Shown: piece after piece, positions 34,451 through 48,500 of the stretch | How the letters are laid out: each line of letters starts with the position of its first letter | How positions within the stretch are numbered: the stretch's first letter is position 1 | Assembly: GCA_013396635.1 (NCBI GenBank) | Contig: WBMW01000433.1 | Location: forward strand, 292,474 to 356,473 | Direction of reading: 5' to 3' | Length of the DNA stretch: 64,000 nt | Source of the DNA: Penelope pileata | Lineage: Eukaryota > Chordata > Aves > Galliformes > Cracidae | Program-made: the position numbers and the translations under genes | Notes under the pieces: model-generated | Told to the model about the DNA's origin: nothing | Seen by the model: the letters and a program-made list of their open reading frames with translations, nothing else | Database searches by the model: none

Positions 34451-37400
34451 ATGGAAAAAAAAAAAGAAAAAAAGACTAAGAAGTAGACTGAAATATTGTT
34501 TCTTTCTGCCTCCTCCACTTGAAGACAGAAAATGGCTTGGTCAGAACAGAGGGTCAGGGTCAGTGTATGCTTTTAATTCATCATGGCCCATTTAAACTTG
34601 GGGTAAGGACTTTGCTTTCAAATGGATTTTTAGCACAGACCACAGAGAGGCTATTCTGTGGTTAAGATTAACAAGGACATGCCTTCCAAATTGTTCTCTG
34701 AATGGGATCTGGCTTTGGTGGAGAAGAGAGGTTTGTGGCTCCCACAAGAAGGACTTATGAAACATTTTAATAAACAATAAGGCTTTCTCTGAAGAGAGAA
34801 CCCCAACAGCCAATATGCAGTACTCAGATATGTGCACAATGGATTCAAACTGAACAGCCGTTGTATTCCAAGAAACCATGACAGACTAGTGGATGAAATT
34901 CTTATTTGCACAATTATGCACTTATTGGAGTGGCCTTTCTCATAGTACTTTCACAGGGGTTTAAACTCCATGCCAGACATGTTTCCTCTTGTCTTCTATC
35001 CTGATGTGAGCATTTCTTCACTCTTTAAGTAACAAGGGATCTTGTGTGGGAAAACGTTTTCTCATTATACCTTGCAAAGAAAGAGTCTAGCTCAGAAAGA
35101 CTGCATTACCATTAATTGCTCTCAAAATTTTGTCTACCATAGTTTTTGTTTGTTTAGGCTACCAAAACAACTCCTTTGGAAAACATTTACGGTATAAAAA
35201 CTGTAGTTTCATAAGAAGCTCTGTAATAACCTTAGTTCTTTTGATACAAGAGAGACAATTAAGACAATCATAAGTAAGTCTTACCAGATCTCTGCACCAT
35301 TCTAGGATTTGAATACCCAAAGACTGACAATTGGTGAGGTACATCAGGCTCAAAAAAGCTGGAAAGCAGAATTAGACCTTCTGGATACAGTATGGACTTG
35401 ATGCTGACCCAGTTTAATTGTTCAAGTACCTGGAAGAACTGCGTCGGAAGATGCTGTCCTCTGTATCAGTGCCCTCCTAAAAAAGAAAGAAGTATAATTT
35501 TTCTGTTTTGTATGCTTCCATGAAGGCTTAACAATGTAGAAACTTCCTAGGACTTTGGTTCCAGATTTCATGACTCACTAACGATGACTTTTTCATTTTG
35601 TTTTCCAAACTATCTCATTGTTTACTTCCAAACTTTCCATTGACTTCAGAGGAAGTCGGATGGCGCCAGTGAGGTTCTTGCAGTTTAAGAAAGCCATCCG
35701 AATTTGTCAATAGCATTAAGGATTTGGTTTGAGAAGTCCTATTATATGTGGGTTAATTGCTGTGGTAATGAATGCAGCCATTTTATGTAACAAGATACTT
35801 CAGCTGCTCCTCATATTGTAATTATATGTATTACCTTACATCACTAACTTCAAATGCTTTCTTCTTAACCCTTTAATCAATAATCCCCATTAATAAGCTG
35901 TCCAGAGTGAAACTAAAGAAAAATTCTGCAACGACCACTTGTAAGAGCATGATCTGTTTTTTTTAATGCTGATTTTCATACACTGCCCCAGGGACTTCAT
36001 TTGGGTGGTCAAGTAATTCTGTCTGATGAGTAATAAACAAATAATTCTACACCCAATTCTGTTTTATTCCCACTGAGTGGTAGTTCCTTATGCAAGTAGT
36101 TCCACTTCAGTATTTAGGCATGCAGTTAATCCTAGCTATTTATATGGCTAGATACCACACCCTGAAACAGGGGATACAGTATCAAGCCATGTGTAAAAAA
36201 GTAGAAAATTGTCCAATAAAATGTACAAAAAAAAATGCAGAAAAGAAAGACATTATATTTGTGACTCAGACACTTAAGTAACTACAATTTTTGATTAAAA
36301 ATAAAAGTCAGCATAATATCTTAATCCTTTTCTTTTCTAGATTTGAAAGGGGCATTCATAAAATTCACATATCTATTTTTCAAATTATATATTTTTTTAC
36401 TAAGTGGGTTATCACTGATGCCTTTATCTTTCACTTAATTGTGTACTAGTTTTAACAAGGGATTTTTTTGCTGTTACAAATAATTCACTGAATATTAAAT
36501 GTTGTTTTATATTGTCTTTGAGTAGTAGATGTTTAGTAATATTAACCAGCTTTGCTTTTTTAATTATTTTTTTTCTGGCAAAAGTCTCTCATCAGAAACT
36601 GTTCATTTTACTTTCGCTACTAGCAACAATTGTAAGAGCCATAGGAAATACAGAGCTTTGGGACACAGTCATATTGCAGGAACTGAGTACCTTGAAAACC
36701 TGTCAGTCTTTGCGACTTCAATGAAAAAGAATTGTTGATTTTTTTATTTTATTTTATTTTTAGTTACTTTGCCTTCTGGCCACCCGCTCCAAAACACTTC
36801 AATGGAAAATCTAGAAAGATTTACTTTATTAATGTTTTAACTAAAAGCAGAGTTTGGTAGCTAATCTAAACATCTAAACATCAACAACTACTCTGCTCCC
36901 CCTTTGGAGCAAAACTGTATGCTGTACTCTGGAGAGCAAACCATAGAATGTGGAATATATATCCATGCATTTTGATATAGGCATACTCTGGCTAGGATTT
37001 TTTACAAAATACAAATGCAGCTCAAGTTCCATAAATGAATAGTTTAGTCCAGAAAATTTATCTGTTATTTTTTTGGAGGTCAGATTTTGACCTCTTTACA
37101 CAAGTTAATTCATCAGAATTAGCAGTAAGGTTTGGTTAGCATCAACGAAAGCTGGAGCAGGGTCCAAACAGGGCCCCCTGGGCCAAAAACACTACAGAAA
37201 ACACACTGCTTCTTCCATCATAACCTGGCTGGATTATACCTGCAGCCAGAAAACACGGTCAGCTTCACTTTACGTAAATGTTTAAGAATCATAAAAGGTG
37301 CTGTGTTTGTAGACTGTTTCCAAACATGGCCCCATTTCATAAGGCACACACATGTACATGGCTATCCACCAGTACACTGATATATAGCACAGTCTCATAG

Positions 37401-40400
37401 GATCCTGCTGCAAATTGCCTTGTATTGGGAACACTTTTTTTTTTCCAGATTTTTGTTCAGTTAAATCAAGAATTAAGCAAAAGATGCTTACTGCCAACTC
37501 TTGCAAATTAGAGAACAGCATCTTAACCTCCAAATTTGCAACCAACATGAGGAATTTTGGTTCAAGCAACAGCCTATCATATTGAACTTCAGAAGTTACA
37601 GTCATCTTTACAATCTTCTCTGGCCACTCTCAAGCACTTAAAAAATTGAATTTAGAAAAACCTATGCAGCTGTGGCTGGCACTGTTTTTCCTCTGCATTG
37701 TGAGACTGACAGCTACCTTCTTGTCTTGGTTGGTTTTAATGAACTGTTCCTCTTAATTTAGGGATAGTTGAGTTTTGAAGCATCTTTCATCTTTGCAATC
37801 AATACTCTAAGCCACAGTAGGCATGTTAATTGACATAAATAATTAAATAAATAAATAACAGAATAACTCTCTAGTTCTGTGAGCAAGTATGATTTAAAAG
37901 CAATATATGACTATATAAAAGGAAGAATATGTTATTGTGTCTTAAGATACCTTTCCACAATAATAGATTTCTTACTACTTATTTATGTTACAGAGCAGCA
38001 GAAACTTTGAAAAACATATAATTCAAACTCTAAATAACTCATAACTACAATAATGCAAAGATTAGCAATGATAATTTTATGTCAGAAAGGATACAGATAC
38101 TGCTCAGGAAGCATGTGCATTTAGGAACTGGCACCTCTACATGAGCTTTAGAAATGTTACAGTCAGTCACAGATATACAGAGATAATGAAAATCCTGTTT
38201 AATGTTGCAATAATAAAGGAAGAGAAACTGAACGAATGGTTCTCCACTTCTGGGCGTGCATTGCCTTTCCATAGCATGATTCTCCAGAAAGATTCCCCGT
38301 TGCCATCCTGCAAATAGTCTACATGGAACAAGGAGTATCACAGCTACTAAATCCTGCAAGATAAATTCCTTGGTTTTAGATCTACCCAACTGCCTGTTAA
38401 GATACTGTCCTGAAGCTTTGGTAGTTTAGCTTATTCAGTCTAAGTTCTATCTAACATTTAAAAAGTTCAAAGCACAGACTGTGAGTTAATCTATTCAAAT
38501 TCTTTTGCTCCCAAATGTGGACTGTGGCTGAGTACAGGGGACATCTTTCCTTCTCTATTGCGCTATTCTCTTGCTGAATTCACTGGGAACAGCAGAAGTC
38601 CAGAATCTCTGAAAACAATCCTCTGTTATTTAAGCCACTTAAGCTGTTGCAATTCAGAATCTTGTTGTCAAAGTTCATTAATTCAAATCAGTGTAATAAA
38701 TCGTACATTTTTGGATTGGCTCCAGGGAGCCTTTAAAATCTTTTTTGCCTATGGATTCCTCAGATGCTAACCATTACAGTTTGTTTTTCTATAAAGTAGT
38801 CTATGAATAGAACAAGAATGAGGGGAGTTTGACAAGAAACAGAACTATGTAGCACAAAACACCGAAATACTCACATTCTCCCTCACCTCCACTAATAGTT
38901 TTTTTTTCTTTTTTTCCAGCCCCCGGAAAGTAGAACTCTGTAGCCAGCACCCACAGCCCTTTATGAGCCTGCCTATAAGGGCAGCTGTTGCTTCATTTAG
39001 GACAGAGAACAGAAAGACTTCTTTTTTCCCAGATATAGCCATAAATCTCAGCAGAATACATCAACTCCAGCTCACTATGCCACAAGGCTGACTTTTGCAT
39101 TTTCTTGGTTTCTTTGAAGTCATCTGAGCAGAGGAGGGAAGTGATTTGGGACATAGCTATACTCTGTGAAGAAACCCATTTTTTTGGAGTTCTGAAAGCA
39201 TCCTCACAGTGTGCGAACCAGTCACATCCCTCTTCTGTTTATTTAGACAGCACTCATTCTTTTGAAGATGCCTTGAATGTCTTGAATGATCTATTCTCAA
39301 CATATTTTATTTTTTTCTTCTAAAGAAAAAGGTGCAAGGCATGAAATGATTTGTTGTTCACACCTATACAGTGCTGCTGTCAGTCGCCTCAGGAGTATAT
39401 ACGATGATACTGTTCTATGACAGGTAACTCTACTTTAAGGTCTACATACAAGAACACAAGGTTTTGCTATACTAAGGAAATAATGGCATGCAAACCAACC
39501 AAAAAAAGTGTAGCTAAAAGTCAGGGACTGTAGTAGTTTCACCGCCTAGAGATTCACTGGAGTGTTATACAAATTAACCCCCTATCACATGATGTGGGGA
39601 CTAATGGAGCAGAACTGAGTCTAGGAGAGATGCACAAACCCTGAACAACTAGATGTGAAGTCCATAAAGAGGCACCCAGCAAAGTTCTTGCTAGCTATCT
39701 CCTGATGCCCGTCTTCAATGAGCAGCAAGAGGACAAGATGCAACACATGGCTAAGGACAGCTCTACTATATCTTCTCTCCTGGCAATTGCACAATTCATT
39801 TAACTACTAACACAGTTTTAAGCACATTATCTTCATGTGGACACATTCAGATAGAAAGATGAAGGAAAACGTTTATTCAGCCACCCACATTATCTGTATG
39901 CTTGATGAGGAGGAAAGCTCTGCCTTCCTTCATGTAAATAAATAAATAACCATCATGTGCCTTAAATTCTGTCAAAATTATAAATATTTTATATGAAAAT
40001 GTTTCAAGGCAGATGGTTCATCTAAAAATAAAAATAAATGCTATTTCACTTCAATGAGAAATAAAAATGTATCTGAAGACATTAAAACGAAAAAGATAAT
40101 TATTTGGGGAATCTGCTTCAATTAGAATGACATAAAAGAACCCATTACTATATCTAATGTTAAGTAAGCATGATGTCACTCGAGCGGTCTGGATGTAATT
40201 TGTTCAAACCACTCTGTTGGGATGATTTATGCCCCCAATATTACTGGCAAGCACACTTAGAAGAGTTAATTATCTTTCCTGAAAGGCGCAGCAGGTTTTC
40301 ATTGACTGAGTTGAGGTGAAGAATATCTACAGTTATGTTCAATAACATTAAATGAGCGATTTAAACGGTTACTCTAACTAAGCAGCTTCAACCCAAATCA

Positions 40401-40985
40401 GAATCTAGCGTTTCCAGTATAAATAAAAGGCCTTCTAACTTTCATTTTCTTTTGAATTTGCATGTTTCATTCACTGTTAGTTCTGGAAGAAATTGAGGGG
40501 ATGGAACTTTTGGGATGGACTGAGAGCAGTGGCAACCCACAGCAGTAGGTACTCTGCTGCAGTTTGTTGCCCTTTCAGACACTGCAGTGCAAGTCTCTAT
40601 GAAAAGGGCATTTTTAATTTTTTTTTTTTCAAAGTAGATCATTTTAGTAATGCAGCTTACTGAGTAGCCCCACATGCTGTTGTTCTTGTGCAATGAGGAT
40701 GAGGTTTCCCAACAGATTAAACCAATCTAAACCGGCTTTGCCATGATCCTCCCTCCCTTTCTCTGGTGTTCTCTATCCCTCTTATGCTGGCACTGATGGT
40801 TCCCAGTGGCTCCAAGCTGGTTCAAAGGAAACCTATTAGGGCTATCTGTAGAGTTTCAAAGCTAGCACAAGAGAGGCAGTGGGGGAGCCAGAGCAAAGTA
40901 TTAAAACGCAACCATGGCTGTGCTGACTCAGATTGGCTTAATTTGTCACAGAAGTAAAACCTGAGGGTATGGCAAACACTAACAT

Positions 40986-41277
40986 GGAGGACACAAGCTG
41001 CCAGGGCTGAGGGAAAAACAGGAAGCTGTCTTTTCCAGCAATGCCAACATCCTGAGTAATTTTGTCCACAGGGCTAAGATTGGTTATCAGTGGATACCAG
41101 AGCTGCTTGCAGTATGTCCTGTCACAGCTGGGCCCCCAGCAGGTAGCCATGCTGACTGCTGTAGTGGAGGCAGTGGTGGACCAGCAGATCTGCCACAGCT
41201 AGGAGGCTATCCTCTGAAGGAAATCTCTACAGGCCATGTTCAGACAGTTTTTAGATTCTTTCCCTCTCTTAAGTAAC
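40986..41277 (+). other. Unidentified open segment, possible decayed exon or repeat
   Basis: A plus-strand frame stays open for about 95 codons between a TAA near 40984 and a TAA near 41275, with no early ATG. A second frame, open for about 48 codons to a TAG near 41200, reads SQLGPQQVAMLTAVVEAVVD, which has a more protein-like look. The segment is richer in GC than its flanks. I do not recognise either peptide. It may be a piece of an old mobile element, a pseudogene or chance. Confidence 0.2.
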
Positions 41278-43640
41278 ACGCTTGTTGGAGACACCGCCTG
41301 TTATATCACTTCACTACTTGAGTTGCTGTCTTCCACTCTTCCACCCATTTCGTCTGCAGTACATTAATAAGTATTAACTGCTAGCCTCATTAGTTGGTTT
41401 CTTTCTTTGGGTGATTTTTCTCTGGGACCATGTTCATGCCTTTTGCAAGCACAGCTGCAGATCAGAGTAAACATTCTGGATGCACATCCACTCAGTAAAG
41501 GCTATTCATGTTCAGGTGGAGAAAATAGAATTGAACCTGCAAGGATAATGTCATGTCTGATGAACGGAGGAGTCCCTTTGCAGACATAGCATTGCTAGAA
41601 CTGATTTGCAACAAGTGTTTTAAACCCTCTTTTAAGAAATAAGTTTAAAAACAAGGATTGCCACATTCTCAGAATTTATGCTTTAAGGGGATAGTACTTG
41701 CAGAACCAGCTTGGGCTTCAGGGTTGGAAGGGTTTCTAAGAAAATTCCTAGACAACTCGTTAGGGACAAAATCAACAGTATCATGAAAGAATTCTATTAT
41801 ATTCCATATAAATTAATCTAAAATATGAGGGAAGGAAAAAAAAATCAAAATTATAGCATTTATATAAGTTGTTTGTTTTGGCAAGCATCCTTCTCTATGT
41901 GATTTCATAGGAGCTGCCAGAAAGTTTACGCAAGGTTCAATATTTTTATTTCAGTGCTTTTGGCCTGATTTAGAGGACAATGACCTGTGGGAAGCACTAA
42001 GTTTGCTTACTCAGAAAAATGTCTGAAATACCACTGTACGCTCTGGCTGTTCAAATGAGAAGGGAAAATGATTTAACTGCTGGCTATGAGAAAATGTGGA
42101 TGACAATGGTTGATGTGGGATTCCCATCTCAGTAGAAATTTACTTCAGCATCTGCGACATTCAACAATAGAAGGAAATAGTGGAAACCAATAGCAGGATT
42201 TCCTTTGACAATTCACTTTTATTCTTTCTTCCCTTAAGTCCCTTTATTCTTGCCTAGTAAAAATTGTATACATCAGTAACAGCTGGAGGGAAAGTAACTT
42301 CAAGTCTGAAAACACCTCAATCCATCAGCAAAGAGGTGCAGCAGCTGGTCACTCTGCTGTCACACAGGAAGGAAGCCATGGACTTCACTATGAGTCATGA
42401 GAAGTAAGACAAGGAGGGGAATGTCTATGCTTAGACAGTGGGCAAAGTGGGGTCAAGATTTGGAGGAGAGTTGTAGGTAAAGATACCATCATGCAAAGCT
42501 GCTTAGTCACTGGTTTCCAGTAGACACCATTGTATATCTATATATGCTCACAACAAGAAACTGAGCTGCTGTCCATATCTGCATTAGTAGGCAGTGGTTC
42601 TTAATAGGAGCGTCTCTTTAGAAAGAAAGACTTGCTCCTGAAGACCCAGCCTCTCTGCTTTTTATCAATAATGATGTGAGCACATCAGGATCCTGGCTAA
42701 ATCTCATTTTCTAGTTTGAAAGTTAACCAGTTTGGTCAAAATAGTAGTGTGCTCCTGGAATGAACAAACTGCAAAAAGTGGAGATAACAGGGAACTGATT
42801 TCAGAAGTGAATTCCTGATATAAACAAAAATGCTATAGATTATGCTCTTACAGCAGCTCCTCTGCTTCACTAGTGAACAAGTAGTGAGATAAAGATCTTG
42901 ATAACAGACTGAAAGGAGATATTCTGCACTGAGGAAGGAATTACCAATAAAGGCCCTTTGAAGGACTGATCCTGTCACTCACCCTGAGGTCAAATCAGAG
43001 GATCTTGAGATGTGTGATCACAGCCAGGATATTGCTGAGCGTACCCAAGCAGCTATGCGTGACACAAGCTCTTCACTATGACCAAAACCACCTGTGCAAG
43101 GGCATATATCTTAACGACATAATGCATCTCCAATGGAAGCCTCTCCTATCCATCAGCTTCACATGCTTTTTGAAGTAACTTACGAACAAAAGCTAAAACA
43201 AAAAAAAATTCACCAGACAAGAATATCATGTTCATAGCACTTGCTTTCCGTTCCATTGGTTGTTCAGAGCTTATTGTATCTCATCATAGCATTACGAGAG
43301 CAATCAACAACATTTTGTTGTAAAAGGCAGCTGAAGGATACTGAGTCAGCAATTAGTTGGCTGCCTGTCTTGCCTTGAATTAGCTGCAGGAAGCTCCTAA
43401 GAAAATGCTTTGAAGAATTCTGAAAGATTACTGTGAAGAAAAACAGAAGAAAAACATTATATGCAATAGTCTTCTGCCCACTGCCAAAAAGAAACAGGCC
43501 CAAACCTTTGGAAATGCAAGTCATTTTTCTTCAGGGGACTGCATTAATAGCAGGGCTTTTTGGAGGAAACATGAAAAAGCAAGCTAAGGTACTAAGGAGT
43601 TTTAGTGAATCAAAAATTTCTGCTTGCAATGACTTTTCAT

Positions 43641-43667
43641 TAATATGATAATTAATAATATGATAAT
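43641..43667. repeat. Direct repeat TAATATGATAAT, two copies
   Basis: Exact 12-base copies start 15 bases apart (43641 and 43656). Confidence 0.85.
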
Positions 43668-44293
43668 GAAATACAGCTCAGTGCACTTACCTTGTTTCCT
43701 CTGAGATGGCAACTTAGAGAGTTTTTCAGTCTAAGTTCTTAAACTTCATTTCTAGTAAAACATAATTTACATCTGATGACTTTTTGCAGGAGACTCACTG
43801 TAAGGGCATGGACCTCTCAAAAAATAATTAAATTACATTTAAGAAAAGGAAAAGAAAATGTGTGCAGCCAGCAATTTACCAGGAAATAATACAACATTCT
43901 TGACTGCTATTGCTGATTATTACTGTTAACATGTAGGATTGATATTCCATGCATACATGCAAACCTACTTCACTTTGTTCTCCTCGAGAAACCTTCAGCC
44001 CTTTACCAACATCATTGACAGCCAAGACTGCTTGATATAGCCAGAGAGCTGACGCAGCATCCTGTAATGACAACAGAAATCTTCCCACACTTTAAAGGAT
44101 TGCTTCATAATTTCCTTTTGTCTGTGCCAACTAAGTGTAACTTCATTTTCTACACTTAATTTTTCTTCACAGACAGGCTCCTTAAGGGTTAAATAGCCTC
44201 ACGGACCATAGCATGAACTGATTTTTAATGTTTTAAAAGCTGGTGAAATAGACACTCTTGTGATTTCATTTTCTTAGTTATTTGTTTATCTAG

Positions 44294-44385
44294 GTTAGAC
44301 AGATAGATAGCTATCCAGATTAGACAAGTAGATATCTGATGTCTACGAGGAAGGGAGGGAGAGAGAAAGAAGGGAAAAAGAGAGA
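44294..44385. repeat. Degenerate GATA tract followed by purine-rich GGGA/GAGA tract
   Basis: GACAGATAGATAG and TAGACAAGTAGATA words are followed by AAGGGAGGGAGAGAGAAAG. This is an old, interrupted microsatellite. Confidence 0.65.
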
Positions 44386-45116
44386 TTAATCTGATTAGGA
44401 GAAGAAGAAGTACCAATTTCAAAGGTTGAAAAATTTAACCTTAATAACAATATTAGAGTCATAGATGGACTGGACGGATTAGGGGCATTATTATTGGCTA
44501 AGCAGTTTAGAGAAGATATTCAGGCGCAGGAAAACCTTTTAGAAATCTTTCTCTTTGATGAAAATTTTGAAGATCCTAGGTAAGTTTCAAGATCCTAGAT
44601 AGCTTTTACCAGACTAAGTGCCTGTAGAACATTGTCATCACACATACAAGTCACCAGTAAAAAGCACGAGTGAAGTCTTAAAGAGTGAGTTATGTGTTGC
44701 CAACTCTCATAAGGAGAGAAAGGATATTGCCAGGCCATCACCATTAACAAGTTCTCAGACCTTTCTTGCATGCTATGAAGGACTAGGTCATTGTGTTGAA
44801 GCTGCAGTGCATTTCCTTCCCAAACCTGAGACAGGAAACAGAAGCACAAGGGAACAAAAGAAGCAGCAGAAGTCCAGAGATAGTTCCATTATAACCACAT
44901 GTGACACTGCAAAATATTTCCCTTCTCTTCCTCCATAAAAATACCTACGTTAAACAATGCTATGAAACTGGACAAAAAGAAGAACTTCAGTTCCCCTCTG
45001 CGTTGCCTTCTTTTTCTTCATGTTCAGACTTTTGGCACATGATTGGTATTACTTATTCCTTCCAGCAAAAATCCTGAAGTGCCTGGCTAGCCAGCCAGGA
45101 AAGACTGGTAAATTAC

Positions 45117-45180
45117 AAAAAATAAAATAAAGTAAAATAAAATAAAATAAAATAAAATAGAATAAAATAAAAGTAAAATA
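45117..45180. repeat. (AAAAT)n microsatellite
   Basis: About a dozen AAAAT/AAATA units with G substitutions. The reverse-strand translation gives a spurious FILFYFILF-type peptide, which is not a gene. Confidence 0.95.
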
Positions 45181-45475
45181 TATTTTTTTAAAAAAATCCT
45201 CTGGATTCACTCCCTCTGATTTTAAAGGGAATTCAGCAGATTTATTGCTTAAAAATATAATTTTTAAAAAATTGCTTCTTTTCCTCCCATGCCCTGAGCT
45301 AAACATTTGCACTCATTTTTTCCTGGAAAGATATCCACCCTAGTCTAGCAACTGAATCAAGATTAGTAAGTCAGCATTATTGCTAAACTAAAGACACTAA
45401 AAGAATATTTGCACTCCAAGCCTCCACTGACTTTGTAGGCTTTGTACTGGGATCTCTAGAGGAAACATAATATGA
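45181..45475. other. AT-rich noncoding stretch, nothing seen
   Basis: Sequence between the AAAAT array and the CR1 tail, with no feature recognised. Confidence 0.6.
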
Positions 45476-45548
45476 GAATCACAGAATCACAGAATTGTAG
45501 GGGTTGGAAGGGACCTCTAGAGATCACTGAGTCCAACCGCCCTGCCAA
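45476..45548 (-). mobile_element. Short CR1 3' end
   Basis: The plus strand reads GAATCACAGAATCACAGAAT, then GGTTGGAAGGGACCTCTAGA and TGAGTCCAACC. This is the reverse complement of the CR1 tail and 3' untranslated region. Only about 73 bases were copied. Confidence 0.92.
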
Positions 45549-48500
45549 AAAACAAGTTTTCCAGTAATCACATTGATTAACTCTTCCTAGTGCAACAAGA
45601 CACATCAAAGATCATTACTAATCAGGAAACTTTTTAGATTTATAAATATCTTTCTTCAAAGTTAAATGCATATAGAAACAGCTTGAGGATACATTTTAAT
45701 AGTTCTCCTCAATACTAATCATAGAAACACAGAAAAATTAATTTACTCTTCCACTGAAATTTTTAAATGCTGAAAGTTAAAAAGGACCTTTCCATAATAG
45801 AATTTACAGTATTACCTCTGTGCTAACACATACAGTAAAGGAAATTAAAAGAGGCTGTAAAGCAAAAATGAAAGTAGAGCTGGCTCTTACTGAGACAATG
45901 GCAAAATTCCTTTACCCTGCAGTAAGACAAGAGCAAGACTCAGCCTGAATTCACTACAAAGCCAAGAGAAATATTAAAACATAAACAATAAAAATAAAGA
46001 GCAGCAAAATAACTATTAATACTAAAAAGTTAGATATCACATGTATTAATATTTAAAATAATTCTCCAAATGCACATTTAATTCGTTTTAAGGGTTGGTA
46101 CGCATGTTATGAATACAAAGCAAGGATCTATTTTCTTACTCCATTTGCTTTTTTCTCACAGTATACATGTAGCATAAATGCACTCGTATTTGTATGTATC
46201 TGTACCATGTGTGTCTGCAGAGAGGGAAGCACCACAGTTGCATGGTCAGGAAATAGAAAATGTTCCATTTTCCAAACTTATCCTTGCCTCCAAATCATTA
46301 CAATGCCAGATTTTATCAGGAACGCTTCTTTAAAAAAAATTGAAGAGAATTTCAGTTCCAGATGGAGTCTACAGTGATGTTACAAAGATAATATAACGAA
46401 GAGAAAGTGGAAACAGATGTGTCATTTTTGCAGAGATGGATTGCATTAGCGTAAAACTCTCCAAATGTTATGTGAGTTGTGACATCTGCAGCAATATGTT
46501 CAGACCTGAGTCGATCTTTTCCCCTCCCCCTGTGGATTTCCTGGTTTGAATAGTCACTTCTCAGAACTGGCTTGCTTTGAATTGCACCAGTTGACAGCCC
46601 ATGTCTCTTCTTGCTGTGTATGAACGAATTTTTTCTACTGGATTGAAAAACTGTCTATTCCAAAGCTTCTTTTTACCATAAATGTACTTTTTGGGTGCAA
46701 CCAAGTTCCTACTTATTCTTCTCTGCAATAAACTAAATACCTCCTGGAGGCTTTCACTGCAAATTCCACTTTTACATCATTCTTACAGTGCTGAGCAGCA
46801 GCAGCAGACATACCAAAGGGACCAGAAGAGCAGAAGAGCTCGCAGCCATACCATGTACCCTGCCTCCTGACATCACTCAACTGGGGACCCTTCAGGTCCC
46901 TCCCCTCTGTCCTCATACACAAGGCACAAGGTCCTCAAACCTGACCTCCTGCCCTTAATTCTATGGGCCCTGCACATCTGGGGAGAAGAGCCATCTTCTG
47001 AGCCCACTAGAAGGATTACCACTGATTTTTCACAGCCATTAGCTCCTGTGTTGCATTGCTGTCACTTTCTATTAGATAAATGACCTTTCATTTAACATCA
47101 TGAAAAAAATAAAATAAAAATCTTTGCATTGGTACTCTGAGCCTTATTTTTGTCTAGTTTTCTCAATATTCAGTCTCAATACCTTTCAAAAACCTCACCA
47201 ATTTTTTTTTTATTCTTTTTTTTTGTGATTAAAACGTTACCAATATATAAGCCAAGAGCCACCCCTCTTCTGGAAGCCTGTCCTACTATTGTCAGCTCTC
47301 TGAGATGCTTACTGAGATTTTAATCTATACCATATTACTGATTGTCCCCTTCATTTCTCGACCAGAATGTCAAACATTTTGATGCCATTGTCTCTAGTGA
47401 TCAAATTTATCTCAACTTTTTAAAAACAAAATATCAAAAGCTGTGTTCTGGAAACTTATATTGATTGATGCTGACAATACGATGTCCTCTTCATTTCTCA
47501 CCTAGAGGTTGTTTAGCATCCTCCCATGATTTCTCCAGCTATTGGAATCATCCTTTTACTTTTTTAAAGTATTGGTACCGACTCATTTTTTTTTCCAGCT
47601 CTAGATGAGAACAAATATTTAGACGACAGTTTATCAAGCTAGCTGATTTAAATATACGTAGTTTGAATAGCAGGTGCTTAGTGCACTTAAATACTGGGTG
47701 GCTGTTGTGAATATCTCTCTTGGTTCTTTCTCTGCATTCAGGATGTGACTATTCACTGAGCAGTTCTACTCCTTTGCATCATTATAGACAATTCTACCAA
47801 TTTTTTTTATTATAGTCAGATTTATTCTCAATTTTTTTTATAACTTCCCTGTGACACGCTAGAAGTTACCCAGAGTTCTCTCTTTGTGTATTGCTTTTCT
47901 CTTTCTTAGCAAGTATTGAAGTCCTACCTGCACACCAACCATCCCTTTCTTCCATATCAATTTACATTTTTTTTTCATTTTTTTATTTTCTGTTTCATAT
48001 CTGCTTCCACTTTTCCTTTGAGTCAAAGTTTTATTTTGTTTTGCTTTGTTTGGATGGTTGTTGTTTTTTTCTAAAACAATACAGCCTTGTCTCTCAATTT
48101 TGGCTTTTGGAATATTCAGTAAAATACTCCTAAACAGCTCCCAATTACCATTCATATTTTTCTGTTTCTGTGTTTTCTCCAAAATGATTTAGCTCTTAAC
48201 TTTTTTCAGCTTTATGAAGCTGTTCTTTCAAAGCATTAATATGAGGAGGAGGGAGAGCCATATATTTTTGTACAGTTTTTGCCGATTTGAACACTGTTTT
48301 GCTTTCTTATGCCTAATATAATATTGCTGAAGATGTAAACTAAACGTCAGCTATAATATTAACAGTGGTTTGAATTTCCCTTTTATCTATCAATGTGAAG
48401 TACAGTAGAGGGCTTAATATTTGAGAAGTAAAATTTTCAAAATTAAGAAATAGAAAAAGAAAAAAATATGCCTACCACTTTCATAATGTTGAAAATAAAC

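Larger units (their letters stand above)
34451..45116. other. Noncoding stretch, no gene recognised
   Basis: Mostly unique AT-rich DNA. It holds an A-rich run at 34453-34473, a nine-base inverted repeat at 35656-35701 (chance level), an AAAT-type patch at 37833-37860, an open GC-richer segment at 40990-41280, a 12-base direct repeat at 43641-43667 and degenerate GATA/GGGA tracts at 44294-44385. No domain-bearing frame was found. Confidence 0.5.

Noticed and set aside
35656..35701. Inverted repeat TCGGATGGC / GCCATCCGA with a 28-base loop
   Set aside because: Nine-base arms at this spacing are expected several times in 64 kb by chance.
38902..39091. Strong splice-acceptor-like sequence (long pyrimidine run and CAG at 38917-38919) followed by 56 open codons
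   Set aside because: The peptide is not recognisable, no matching donor or neighbouring exon was found, and pyrimidine runs followed by CAG are common in this AT-rich DNA.
45049..45312. 87-codon minus-strand frame with an ILFYFILFYF stretch that looks like a membrane segment
   Set aside because: It is the translation of the AAAAT microsatellite.
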